From Hysterangium stoloniferum (lineage: Eukaryota > Basidiomycota > Agaricomycetes > Hysterangiales > Hysterangiaceae), in the NCBI GenBank assembly GCA_015178975.1, contig WHVD01000010.1, positions 372,001 to 436,000 of the forward strand: a stretch of DNA of 64,000 bases. The letters are read 5' to 3'. This document shows, one piece after another, positions 21,892-33,815 of this stretch. A program made the position numbers and the translations under genes. Under the pieces are notes generated by a model. The model saw nothing but the letters and a program-made list of their open reading frames with translations, was not told the origin of the DNA and did not search any database. How positions within the stretch are numbered: position 1 is the first letter of the stretch; each line of letters opens with the position of its first letter.

Positions 21892-22101
21892 ACTACATCA
21901 GGAAAGTGGGAAGATCAGTAAGTATGCCATCTATATTGTCTAGAGCCATCTAGGAGAGCCAGCTAGCTCGGCTAGACTCGCCTAAACACACTACTTTCGC
22001 GAGATCCCTATTTACTAGTCGGTATAAAAGCTTACTATAGATCTAGGGAGGCTAGGGAGTCTACATAATGGGTGTAGACATTCCCAAATCCCTGATGTAG
22101 T
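21892..22101. mobile_element. MITE-like element with about 20-bp terminal inverted repeats
   Basis: The left end ACTACATCAGGAAAGTGGGA and the right end TCCCAAATCCCTGATGTAGT are imperfect inverted repeats (17 of 21 positions pair over the full arms). The interior is 168 bp, non-coding and has a TATAAAA. A target duplication is not clear. Confidence 0.5.
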
Positions 22102-23470
22102 TTAGGTGTACATGGGTCAAATCATGCATTAGTCACAAAAAACATGGTCCACAATTTGCATTTTCATATAAAAAGTTGAAGGAATCAGTGAACCGCCCCT
22201 AGGAGAAAGGTGTTTCATCATCATTTCCAACACTGACAAGGAAAGATTACTCATTTCTAATGTATTGTGTATGTGGACAAATGGCGGTTCAGCAGGAATG
22301 ACTGGACTTCATTGACATGAACATACATTGTCGAACGTCTTCTGCATTTTTGTGAAAAAGTTCTTATGTCTTGGCGCGAACAAACAGAACTCAAGCCGCC
22401 ATGCCTCCACGCATTGTGAGAAGGAAATGCGACCGCGATCGTCACGTTTTGTGGCGCAAATCTCTTGAATTGTTACCTAAATAATAAAGAGTACCTCTGA
22501 AATGAGACGCGATTTTCCCGTGCCTCTGGGCTGTTAATACGTTACGGGATGAAAGCTTTAGGGACAGAGAGTCAAGGCAGCATCAGTAAAGTGAATTTTG
22601 ATCCGGACGGCTCTCGGAGGAAGTCCCTTTGTTCTGGGAAGGATACAAAGCGCAAACAACTACGTTTGAAATCAATCGAACAGGACCTGCGTTAATTCAA
22701 GGATAGAAGGAATAAACAGCACGGAGTAAGCTTTTACGGTAAAAAAGATCTTCCATTGATACGTACACATTATTATGTCTAAGATAATAAATCTGAAAAA
22801 TGGGGATCAACACGAAGAAATAGAAATGAAACTCGGCGGCGATCGACGGAAAAGACAGATTTTCTAGATTCATTTATGGTGCGACTGTAAAGTAAAAAAG
22901 TATCGGTGGTGGAATACTTAACCTCTAATCCTTGATTATTCTACCACCTCCAAGTTGTCAGGGCTTCACCGTACAACATATTGGAATTAAGGTTACAATT
23001 CCCATCTTCACCCATAGCCATAAACTGCAGGTTCTCGTGTACAACAAACACCGTGATCACGCAAGAATTTTTTTTCCACGAGACGAATTATTTTCCTTGC
23101 AGTGGATTTGAATTTAAAAGCATACATTACATAAAAATTATCCTCTAAAGAAATTTATGAATTATTTCAGATTTAAATTTATCTTCTCGTTTCGTTCTCC
23201 GAGAAAGTGTTAGATGACACCGCTTTTTCAAAGTCTGTCCTCCTAAACTAATTCAGAAAATTTTTCTGTATATGATAATACTAAATTATTCCCTCAGGAT
23301 GGGAAGTCCAAAGTTTTGTCCTTCTCGATGAGTTGAGTGGTGCTCGGTGTTGTGGCGTTAAAAGTCCGCCACTTGCTTATATCAACCGTCACAAAGCCTG
23401 AAGACTCTTTTTCAATGATCCCCCATGTCAACTGATGATGAGTTCGCACAAATAAACCGAGCTGTAATAT
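22102..23470. other. Intergenic, no gene recognised
   Basis: Mixed AT-rich sequence. No open frame resembles a known family and no repeat was noticed. Confidence 0.5.
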
Positions 23471-23475
23471 TGAAT

Positions 23476-23673
23476 TGTTGAATTCAAAACTCGAAGCTCG
23501 CAATATTCACAAGCAAAGAAGAGTATAGTTTCTGTTTGACCTTTGTGTCTCGTAGGAGGCAAACGGATAGCGTAAGTACAACAAAACTATACTACTTACA
23601 TAATCCTCAAGAACAGTGTAGCAACAATGGGTCGAACATCTTGTGCATGCTCGCACAGCCCTATATTTTAACA
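23476..23673 (-). mobile_element. Solo LTR (198 bp), small family
   Basis: Read on the minus strand it starts TGTTAAAATATAGGGCTGTG and ends GAATTCAACA. TGAAT is repeated at 23471-23475 and 23674-23678. It shares long blocks with 58521-58760, for example GTACTTACGCTATCCGTTTG and GCGAGCATGCACAAG. Confidence 0.88.
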
Positions 23674-23678
23674 TGAAT

Positions 23679-24893
23679 TGTTCCATGAAAATATTAAAGT
23701 CACTGGTATCGACCATCCACCCACCTGATCATCGCCCCAATCCTTCTCGTGCTATAGCAGGTCGCCACCAATGCCTATTAATTATCCCGCCAACACCCAG
23801 CTTCATGAGATATTGTTAAAGAAGCTCGGAAGAAAGACTGAGATTCCTAGGCTTGCGTCCTCGGCAAAGGGCTCCCTCATGACTGCCACTTTGCTTGCAT
23901 CGCTCGTATACCGGAAATCCTTAAAACCCCCCAGGCTCCAGCGAGAATAGAAATGTCTATGGCAGGGCGGCGAGGTTTGTCTTGATGGCTGGCACTTTGA
24001 TCCGTGTACTTAAAAGTGTGTTTTTATGTTTTACGCAGACCAACGTTTGTCTCACCTGCCCATTATAAAACTATGTATATTTTAAACTCACCTCAGCGAA
24101 GGCTTTAAGGTCCCTTCGACTGTGTAAATTATATTCTAGTATGACTAGCTCACCCGTTATCAAATTGATCTTTCCCATAATTTCTATATGACTTGAAAGC
24201 CGAAGAGTCGCAATTTTTCAAGAATCAAATCTATATAATATTCGACGCAGTTCTCGAGAAGCGTATTTTACAAGCCCGCACCAAAGTATATGCTGTACGT
24301 ATGCGTTCTGTAGGACCGCATAGCTGTCTAACAGGGATTTCTTTGTATTTAGGTTTATCCATATCCTTGTATCCTACGCCTGGATTTCATGGAGAGAATG
24401 TTAATGTATTGTTACACGAAGTCTTGGGCTCGCAGACCACCTTGCCTATCAAAACTGCACCCAAAGCTGCCAAAAGGCATCACAATGCCATCTTCCTCAA
24501 TGTCGGTTGCGCTGTAAGCTCTTTACACCATATCAATCGGTATCACTTACCCAATAATCGTAGTTGGAAGTAACACACATAATAAGGTTATCGCGGATGG
24601 TTATCCTCTTGCAGATGTTGTTGCTACTGATATTTCCCCAGGTATTTTGCTGTTTTATTACTGGCACTAAAACCACAATCTGCTCATCACCCAAGCTTGG
24701 ACACCAACTCTTCAAAACTACTAGAAACCTGTAAGAATGATAGAATAGAAGAATCAGGGCACAAAATTGTGACCTAGTGGACAAATAGACCACCACTCAC
24801 AGACTGGTCACCAGACGTGACCAAACTCGGACGACCGCATAGTGGACAGAACCAAAGCCATGGATAAGGACTACTATGGATACATGTGGGTAC
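23679..24893. other. Intergenic, no gene recognised
   Basis: The longest forward frame (24193-24573) has no recognisable motif and no clear splice partners. It is not called as a gene. Confidence 0.45.
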
Positions 24894-26842
24894 TTAAGGT
24901 TTTGGACCACACATTCCACCAAAAGCTTCCCACTGAGCATTGAAGGACATCCTCGCCGAATCCTTCAGGATTTCTCGACCATACGTCCCCCAGTCTCTCC
25001 CAGAAGGGTCTTGATAGCAAATATACCTGTAATTTTGACATTCATGCACATCATAAGTCGAGGTTCTTCGATTGGTTGAAGAGGCTTTGGTGCTGGAGAG
25101 GGGCTGCCCAGGCTTTGCTTGAGGAGAAGACATTGAGGTAATCTCTGATGAAAGAGCCCTCTGGGAAGATTTTTTTACAGGCAAAGGATAAGACCTCTGA
25201 GAGGATACAGTCATTGTAGAACTGGTAGACGATGTGGTCGTAGAGAAGACAGATGAAGTCGTGGAAAAGGAGATCGAAGATACGGACGACATTGAGGAGG
25301 AAGAGGAAGGAGAGTCAGAATAATTCGATATGATTGAGGAGCTTGATATGGCTCGTAGTCTCGGGTTGAGAGGCATGATTGCATTCGATCGTGGGGAATC
25401 AGTGTTTGATGGCGACGGCATGGAGGTCTTAGGACTCTGAGAGAGCGTCATCGTCTCCGTTAGCCTTTTCTGACTGAATGGCAGCGCAGGCGGGCTGGAT
25501 TTCTGGGAGATATCACCTGCGTTTGTATTCACAGGACGGTAACTATCGCCAGACAGAGATATCGTTGTCGGGAAGGGTACGTTTGAGGACCGAAATTGTG
25601 GTAAAGATAAGAGGTTGGTGTCTACTAGAGAGTGTGGCGAGAGAGTATGCAGTTGCTGCGTCTTGCATTCCTCGTCAGAGTTAGACTTCCTGTTCCGCGG
25701 TAACGATGGAACCATAAGTAGCGCTTTATTTGGCGCGGGATTGACCTGGTTCTCAGAGCCCGGGTGGATTAACGGTACCGGAGAAGCTGGTACAATAACA
25801 ATCTCCGGAACTTCAACCTCACGATACGTAGCATGGAGGTTGTTGAAGGGCTTCTTCTTCTTAAGGCGCTTCTCTGCGACTGCGCCAGATTTGGGGGACG
25901 GTATATCTTCGTTCTTTGGCGTGTCACTGCAAATTGGAGGTGAGAGGGAGACCACTGCGGTGGGATCCTGGGCACAGGGAGGAGGTCGACCTTTCGATGG
26001 CAACGAATTCGTAGGTAAAGGCAATCGTTCGGATTTAGATGACAGAATAGCCTCGCGCTCTATTGTGGGACTGCAAGTTGGAGGTGAGAGCGAGACTGCT
26101 GGGGTGGTATCCATGACAGCAGAAGGAGGTTGTCCCTTCAGCAACAGTGAACTCACAGCCACATGTGACTGGGAAACCCGCCGGTTACTCATAGGGATTG
26201 GCGGAAGGGGCAAGTCGGGTGGAGGGCCTATTTCGGGCTGCGGACGTCTCCTTTGCGGAGGTTGCGAGGACAAAGCCGAAGCCATAACCAAAATTGAAAG
26301 CTCATCAAGGTCAATTGATAGCTGATAAAGGGCACATTTCTGACAACCAGAGAGACGAGGAGAAAGTAGAAGGGGGGGTGCCACCTCAGACAGAGAATCT
26401 TCTTCCGGAGGGGCCACAGCGTGGATTTTCGCGATGGCGGCTTCGGGCGACATTTGTGTCACAGAAAGGGGACTAAGTAGTGGTATATTATCTATGGCTT
26501 GGGTAACACGTGGAACACGAATGGATGGCAGTTGATCTGGGACAACACCCAACTGTATAACGCATTCCTGATCATTCGGCAGAGTCGTATGACTCTCAGA
26601 GTTAGAAATACCATCAATTCCAGAATGACATGTCACTTCGTCCACTACAAGATATATATTGGGCTGCGTGATATAATTTCATTTTGAAAGTGGTGCTCAC
26701 CTGGAACGATTAAAGAGCAAGATTCGACAGGTAAATGAGTGGAAGCAGGCAAGTCGGACGAAGAGCGACTGGACTTCCCCGCGGAATAACAGAAAAAAGA
26801 CGTCACAAAACGCAGTGGGGTGAGAGGTAGAAATAAAATCAT
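24894..26842 (-). CDS. Serine/proline-rich disordered protein of unknown function
   Basis: Two exons: 26842-26701 and 26644-24894, with a 56-nt GTGAGC...TTGTAG intron in phase 1. The product is about 630 residues. The N-terminus is weakly hydrophobic (MILFLPLTPLRFVT). Most of the rest is low-complexity and rich in S, P and T, with a basic patch (EKRLKKKKPF) and a poly-serine run near residues 500-540. Only the last 45 residues look folded (YRYICYQDPSGRDWGTYG, then MSFNAQWEAFGG). That tail may be the conserved part of the family. The long frame and clean splice sites argue for a real gene. The start ATG is the first in frame and could be wrong. Confidence 0.7.
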
Positions 26843-27432
26843 AAATGAGCGTATCAAGTCGAAGACGACCTAGGTAGTACGTAAGTACTACAAGGAGCAC
26901 ACTTGTGGATGGGCTTGCCTTTATACGTGAGTGACACAGCCCCACAAGTGTCCCTTTGCGTAAATTGGCTCAACTTTTTCTCGTAAAAGGAAAGGCATTG
27001 TTGTGGCCCACCAGTGCAATTCAGGTTAATTACGGGTTTACCGCTGTGAAAATCCGCGCCCACGAAACAAACTCTTACATAAAGGGAGCCACGTAAACTT
27101 GGGTTTCGTCCAACCGAAGGGATGCATAAAAACATAGTTGCAATTGGGTCGGAAATAGAACCCTTTGAAGATCAACCATTGTCCAAGACTCGATTAGGAC
27201 TCGAGGTGCTTCAAGTTATCCAGGCTCAAAACTGTCGAGCAACAGATAATGATAATGTTAGACGTAATATTGTGCATCACTAAAAAACTGATGATTAATT
27301 ATATAACATATTGGCTGAATAGAGTTGCTTTTTTGAGAGAGTGTGTGTGAAGGAAAGAAAAGTGACGATGTGAGGTTAAGGAACAATGTGGATTGCTTAG
27401 TCAGCCTCGAGTGTTTAACGTTGTGAAGTCTG
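26843..27432. other. Divergent intergenic region
   Basis: It lies between the serine-rich gene (minus) and the ribosomal protein gene (plus), so it should hold both promoters. No specific site was recognised. Confidence 0.4.
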
Positions 27433-27849
27433 ATGCTCCCCAAGCGCATAGCATCCTTCGGGTGGTCGATTCGCCCTTATGGAAAGCGTTTTCAATCTAC
27501 TCAAGTCTCCGAAATATTGGACCCCTCATCAGATACCTTAAAGCTCCGTTCATCTACCGAAATCGCTACTCCAAACACCCACTTTAAAATCACCCTCTAC
27601 CGCTCTGCCATTGCGTTGCCAAAGCGATACAAAGCGACTTTAGTGGCACTCGGTATTCATCGACGTATGCAGACCGTATATCATCCACATACGCCTGATA
27701 TTGCAGGGAAAATCCTGCGTGTTAAAGAGTTGGTGCATGTCGAAAATGTACCCGAAAGCAGCGTCAGGACAAAAACGGAGCAACGAAGGGAAAGGCGACC
27801 ACAACCTGGTTTTAAAATTATTGGATCATGGAGGGAAAATGCATATTGA
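27433..27849 (+). CDS. MRPL33: Mitochondrial large-subunit ribosomal protein uL30m
   Basis: A single exon encodes 138 residues. The region from about residue 48 to 105 ([20 protein letters not shown], then [20 protein letters not shown] and [10 protein letters not shown]) is the ribosomal L30 fold. The conserved HTPDIAGKI-type stretch is the form found in fungal mitochondrial L30 (yeast Mrpl33). The first 27 residues are basic and lack acids until SEILD ([19 protein letters not shown]), which fits a mitochondrial presequence. The basic tail after residue 110 is a common eukaryotic extension. The ATG at 27433 is the first in frame. Function: part of the mitoribosome large subunit. Confidence 0.93.
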   Translation: MLPKRIASFGWSIRPYGKRFQSTQVSEILDPSSDTLKLRSSTEIATPNTHFKITLYRSAIALPKRYKATLVALGIHRRMQTVYHPHTPDIAGKILRVKELVHVENVPESSVRTKTEQRRERRPQPGFKIIGSWRENAY

Positions 27850-29327
27850 GAGCACTGTGTATGTAAATGCACTCAGAAGTTTACTGAAACTAGTAAATTA
27901 ACGTATTTTGCAGCCATTGTATCATAATCACATGGGCATCAGCTTCGAATTTCCATTGTCACCTTTTTTCACATTGTATCAAACTATAGACGATTAAATT
28001 TTTGATTTCAAGAGTCTCACCCCTAGAAAAAAGACAGAAAAAAAAGAGAGAAATTCGGCTCCCCCTCCTGCCCTGGGCCTTAGTCGTACCACCACCAGCT
28101 GAACAATGAAGGCTTGGAGTATAAAAAGTGACATTTGAAATCGATCAGATTTCTATTCCCATTTAATATTGATATACTGAATGTCATATATAAGTTTATT
28201 TTCAGGAAATGCTCTAATATAGGATCCGCTCCATCTGAGATATTAACTCATGCTACGAAACTTAAAAATGAATTGCCACAGATTCAACATCATATGTCAT
28301 GATCATGGTTGGAGGATTGGTTCGCGCAACGCCTACGCGCCATGCGTCTCGCTTTCGTGTGGATTCTCATTCTGCTATCAAAGGCTACGCACCGACAATC
28401 TTGCGAGCATTAGATCTCTCCATTTATGTCTATGGAAGTGAAAAAGTAAGCAGGACGGCCAATAGGTCACTCATAGTTCCCAATTACCACCATGACGAGG
28501 ATAACAAGTACTAGAGTGCCGCAAACATATTGATTCCGAATGCCAAATGAGAGGATAGTGCACCTATTTAAAATTCTGTATCCTACAAGTAAGTTGAAGG
28601 GCTAAATCACAGTATTTGTCCTTCCCCCGTATTCTTCGCACACTCCATTCTTCCATCACTCTTTTGCCTCTATTTACCCCTTAACTCGTGCACGGGCGGC
28701 TCGCAGAGCAACCGCTTCGAGCGACTTCATACACTGGCTCTCGCATGCTAGACAATATCGGCGATTTTATTAACCATAGTCAGTGAAACAGTGATCGTTG
28801 CAGTAAACCCTGGCATAATTCGCACTGTGCGGCATACCTCGCCCCATCTCCTTATATTATCAACTGGTTGAGATCTTGGCCTGAAAATCCGTAAATATGG
28901 TATATTTGAGGTCTTGGATGGATATAGAAGCCCATTTTAAATCAGAACTCCTATCATGGTACTTACTCTACGCATGTCCTCTTCTCGACCGAAGAAGTGG
29001 ACTCCAGGCTGAGCGCATGGCTTCTGCTTTCATCCTGGGAAGGTCTTCTATTCTTTCCCCACCTACGGTCGAATGACATGGCCTCCTGGTGCTCATGATT
29101 CTCGACGACAAACTAATTTTACAGCGATATATTTGCCCTTTTTAAATTTCCTTCCATGATATTCTTGAGCTATGGCTTAATGAATCGTAACCCAATTCCA
29201 GCCATTTTCTTGGGAACCTGACTAAAGAACGGCATCGATTTGGATATATTTCAACGCTTTCGAAGACATTCATACAGGGTCAAACAAAAAGCTACTAATA
29301 CATCTTGAAATGTAGGTAGTGTGCATA
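27850..29327. other. Intergenic, no gene recognised
   Basis: Short frames at 28250-28514 look random. No repeats or RNA genes were recognised. Confidence 0.5.
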
Positions 29328-30634
29328 CTAAACGACATGGTCTTCCTCGCCAAACGTTACCGTATTTGAGGCCCTAGATGCCTTTGTTCCATCATCACGA
29401 AAACTCTCCACAGTTTTCTTCACTTCCACAACGGGATATGCTGAAGGCTTTTCACCCTCTCTATTCCCATAAAATGAACGAAATGGAATTGGAGGTAGTT
29501 GTTTCGTTGTTGGGGGCGAGGTGTCAGCGGTTTCTGACCTAGCAGTAGTACGGTCCGAGTCACGCCTGCTAAGTTTGATACTCCTGAAGACGCGGCAGGC
29601 CATCGAATTCTCCAGCGTCATATTGATAACCGGGAACATATCCCGGAGGAGCGGCGGAGTCGAAGGCGACAATAACATCGCCATCACAAAAATGTTTCCT
29701 CCAACAGTAATCCTAGCCGGTATCAAATATCAGCTGTGCAGAGCGTCTAATATTAAGTTGACTAACAGATAGTACTGCTGCCCTCCCCGGAGTAGTTCTC
29801 TCGAAATGTATGGCAAACTCTGCCCTCTGAAAAACGATCTGAGTTTTCCACTTAGGGCTGTGTCCATTATGATGCGCCAAGATATCGCAACGAAAACCAG
29901 AGTGTCGTTGATGGCTGTGACGATAATCCCAGCGGAACTGAAAGGCTTTACGCTGGTTGGGATACAACGATTCGTATTTGGAATGTTTCCTCCAAATAGC
30001 GCGAAAGGTACTGTCATGGATCCGCCGAGATTTGCTAGCCAGAGCAAGGCAAAAAAGCCTATGATCCATGGTCTCCCATCGAAGACTGCTCTGATACGAA
30101 AGAAAAAAAGCAAAGATGTAGACGGTATCGCGACTACCCAACACCACCCAATCACCCTAGGTAGTCGGTGACACCATCCTGGTCCAACAGGTACAACTAT
30201 AATCATAGTTATTTTAGTAAAATCACCGAGAGGTCAAGGATCAATCGCTCACTATGGAAGACTGTCGTGGCAAGAATGTGAGCTAGTGACGAAAACCTGC
30301 ACGGAAGATAAGTTAAACCCCCCTCCGAAGGTATGAAACCAAATATTATTTTATTGTTACCTGGAGATGAAATATGTAACGGTCGGCGGGCTGATTTTAT
30401 CTCCAGTGAGGAGACGATAGTCTTGCGGGAGGTTCGACAAGAGATCCCAAATAAATACCTGCGCCGCTTAACAGTCAATCCCATTTCAATTCAATTCTTA
30501 GATGCACAAAACCTCACTGCAAGTGATGCAATAGATAAATAACGGGTCGCCTCCAGCTGATTGGCTAGTCCAGGTGGAAGAAACGCCAGCGACGTATCTG
30601 GGTTCGGGGGAATGAGCGTACCATTACTCTCCAT
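29328..30634 (-). CDS. Seven-helix membrane protein, DUF6533-like (paralog 1)
   Basis: Five exons: 30634-30518, 30458-30361, 30296-30253, 30196-29767, 29712-29328. They give 357 residues and all junctions keep frame. The N-terminal part LEATRYLSIASLA|VFIWDLL is the DUF6533 signature of basidiomycete seven-helix proteins. Hydrophobic helices follow (VIGWCWVVAIPSTSLLFFF, IIGFFALLWLANLGG, TVGGNIFVMAMLL). The loop ISRELLRGGQQYYL is shared word for word with the paralog at 35303. The cytosolic tail is polar and variable. Function is unknown; such proteins are thought to be receptor-like or transporter-like. Exon structure is identical to paralog 2, which supports both models. Confidence 0.85.
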
Positions 30635-32064
30635 TTAAGGATAGAGGGAAACCCTGTTATGAAGTACTCTCTTGTTAAAGCAACGAAAAGTCGGGGCTAA
30701 GGTGAAGGCAGTACAGCAACACAGTTTCGGCGGTTCATCCGATGCTTAGTGCTGGGAACTCTGCACTGAGACAGTGCCAATGATATTAATCGACCTGATG
30801 GAATCATTATATTGTTAGATAGCGGCAAATTCAGGCTAAAGGCACTCACCACCATCAACTGCAAAGTTAGACCTTCCAATCATGTACTTTTGAGTGGAGT
30901 AACCATAAGCTCGTCTCAGGATCTTCGATCTGGCGGGTGAGAAAAAAACAATTTATACCCACTTTGATCGAAAAATATATAGATATGATGTCGTTTTCTT
31001 TGACATTTCTATATGAACGACGTTCTTTCTACAAACGATAGCAAGGTATGGGGTTTTCTAGTTGCATCCTTTCGGATGATATTGAGCACTAGTATTATCC
31101 GGGCCCGGTACGCGTAGGAAAAGCCCAGGGGTAAACGTTAATGCGTAAAAGGTACCTATTGCCGAGGTCCGAGCACCTCTGAAAACTGTACAATTTCAGT
31201 TGGACCTCTTCAATTGAATGACATTTTGGTCTCACTGGTTCCCCATTTCTGGGATTTATTGATTCGGAAAAACCGTTACTAGCTGTAAACCACCCTTACT
31301 TACATGCAGAAACATCGGTGCAGTATGTCTGAATATATATCCGATAGTCTAACGTGTCAAACGAGCCTTTGAAAAATGTAAGACTCTTCAAAATGTAAAA
31401 GTATATGACGTCAGATACGATAAGAGCACATGCCTTGTGTCTTTCTCTGGACCCGTGTGCTGGTGCAATTCCCACCAGATCCCTCCTTTTTAGGCACTTT
31501 CTAGACAAAGACTCTTTACACGGCATTGCCTACAAACTTGGCGATCAGGAGTATCATGTTGCGAACAAGATAGCTCGGAGTTAAATCGGCCTTGGCCAGC
31601 GGCGCTGAAAGCCATCATGCGTTCGTCAACCTTCGTTACTTCGTATAATCTTCATGAATTCTCCAATGCTCGATGCAGGGGCGACAAAGTCGAAGCTGCA
31701 CAAATTCCAAGACGAAGCAAAAACTTAGCTTTGGAAGCACGGAAGTCGATGTTATGGTAAATGGCCTATTTTGGGATCGAAGTTATCACTGCCAGTAATA
31801 ACTTCAAAACTGCCGTCTTAATTGAAATTTACTAGGCACATGCGACGGAAACTCGAGTACTTGAAAAGTACATATGGTCCACCCCTCTTATTCTCCTTTT
31901 CGATAAAGGGAAGTGGGACGACTAACAAACAGCAGTTAACTTTTTATTAGAAAAATAGTTGCGAGATATAAAGTGGTAGGTCATACTACAGTACATTGAA
32001 AAATTGAAGGATATCCAAGTCCGCAAGCATGCGTGAAGCAACAATCTCTTTACAAGTCTATTCA
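30635..32064. other. Intergenic between membrane protein 1 and monooxygenase A
   Basis: No gene recognised. A short frame at 31296-31526 has no features of a gene. Confidence 0.5.
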
Positions 32065-33815
32065 CTATCCTGAACCATGTACTTCCATCCAAAATATTGC
32101 TTTCTCGACATCTGATGCTGGCCCCGACCTCCCGACCGCTGATGACTCTTCAAATTTTCGCCGAATCACATCTGTTGCCTTAGCCGTATCGCTGCCATAT
32201 GAACCGCTGTATTGGAATTCGCGCAAGACACGCCTGGCATTGGCAACGAGATTGTTACCGTATGGCCGTCGTGCGTTTTGGTAGGCCTCAAGGGCGAGGG
32301 AAAGGGTTCTTCGTGTGGTATTTTTTGATCGAAGGATTGTTGCTAGGGCATATGCATCCTTCTATGCTGTGAGCTCTAATTCATACTAGGGCGGCAAAAG
32401 TGCCAATTGATCGTAACTCACCTCGATGGCAAAAGCCGCGTTGGCACCGATGTATGGAACTGCAGCATGGGCCTAGTCAAACCTGTCAGGAAGCTATAAT
32501 CATAGTGACAATGTGCGGAGGACTTACGGCATCCCCAACGAGTGCTATGCAACCCCTGACATAAAACGGAAGGGGTTCGACATCCATTACTGCACATTCG
32601 ATGGAAGAGTCGATAGCCTAAGCAACATGAGTTGTTTTACATGAAAGCGTAGTCTCTTTTAATACACACATCAATTATATCTGCTGCCTCGCCATCCCAG
32701 TCGGCGAAGTATTGACCGATTTTTCGCTTGCATGTTTTTCTATCGATTTGGGACGACCATGAAGCGTGTGGCCAACGTGCGCCTTCCCGAGATGGGTGGG
32801 TAATGGACACCGCGATGTTCAATGTAGATGGCGATGCTGCATGGCCGATGATGTGCTGCTCAGCCAGACGAATGTTAAATCAGATTGACTGGAAGAACAA
32901 GAAGTAGCCTACTTGGTATTTCCCCATATACTAACACCCGATAAGTATACATTGTTCCGCGCGATAAAGTATGACTCACTATTTGGCCGTCCAAAAGAAG
33001 TCTGTGATGAGGATTTATCGCCTCTAGGCTTGCGGTGGGAATCAGAGAACGGTAGACGATCGTTCCACTCCATCGAGGGTCGATATATCGCATGTATTCA
33101 ATTCTCCCCGTTGCAGAGGCTTCCGCCTGCATCATCTGTCCCCTGACAACAGAACGTATGCCATCGCAGCCGATCAATGCGTCGCATGTTGTCTGAGTGC
33201 CGTCTGAGAATTCAAGGGTCACGGATTTGGGATTTCTACTGCTTCTCGAATAAATATACTTGGTAAGCCGTTTTTTCAGCCTTATATTTCTTGAAGGGAC
33301 CCGACGGCGCAAGATGCGGATGAGATCAGCTCGCCGTAAGCTAAGGGCATCTATTATTATTAAGGTAGTCAGAGGATGCTATGCTTCGGGGATGAGCAGA
33401 ACTCACTCTCAAAGGGAAGTGTCCCAAAATCCTCGTCGGGATCGTGGGAGTCTCGAAGATGGAATGTTGTCGCTGGGAAGACGATGAATATCCACCATGT
33501 ATGTAAAATGGATGTGAACCCACCAGGATGTCCATTTGTAGGGTTGGCTGACGCACCGAGACAGTCCTTTTCGAGACCCATGAGACGGAGAACGTCACAG
33601 ACTCGACCGTGTAATGTAACATTGGCTCCAATTTCTTCAATACTACTCGAAGACTCGAAAATATCGACAACAATGTCGTCATTTTTCAATAATTCCGCCG
33701 CAAGGCATAGGCCTGCAATTCCGCCACCACTACAAATTCCAATAGGCGCAAAGTAAGAATAACGTATGCGGGGAACAATAAATGCATACCATATTGCGAC
33801 AGTGAACTTTGACAT
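32065..33815 (-). CDS. FAD-dependent aromatic-type monooxygenase A
   Basis: Nine exons: 33815-33790, 33729-33524, 33472-33407, 33350-32980, 32930-32913, 32855-32670, 32617-32528, 32472-32422, 32358-32065. They give 435 residues. Motifs in order: FAD-binding GGGIAG at residues 10-15 (class A flavoprotein monooxygenase), the DG motif CDALIGCDGIRSVVRG, and the second FAD motif CIALVGDAAHAAVPYIGANA. These are the salicylate-hydroxylase-like or PHBH-fold enzymes, which use NAD(P)H and O2 to hydroxylate or epoxidise small, often aromatic, substrates. The substrate is unknown. Size is normal for the family (about 420-450). The last acceptor was set at AAG|GAT to match paralogs B and C (AIEDA). All key residues are present, so it is probably active. 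Confidence 0.9.

Noticed and set aside
24193-24573. A 126-codon plus-strand frame
   Set aside because: No motif, no splice context and amino acid composition like random AT-rich DNA.
25615-26325. A 236-codon plus-strand frame opposite the serine-rich gene
   Set aside because: Low-complexity codons of the minus-strand gene create it; the minus frame is longer and has a proper intron and start.
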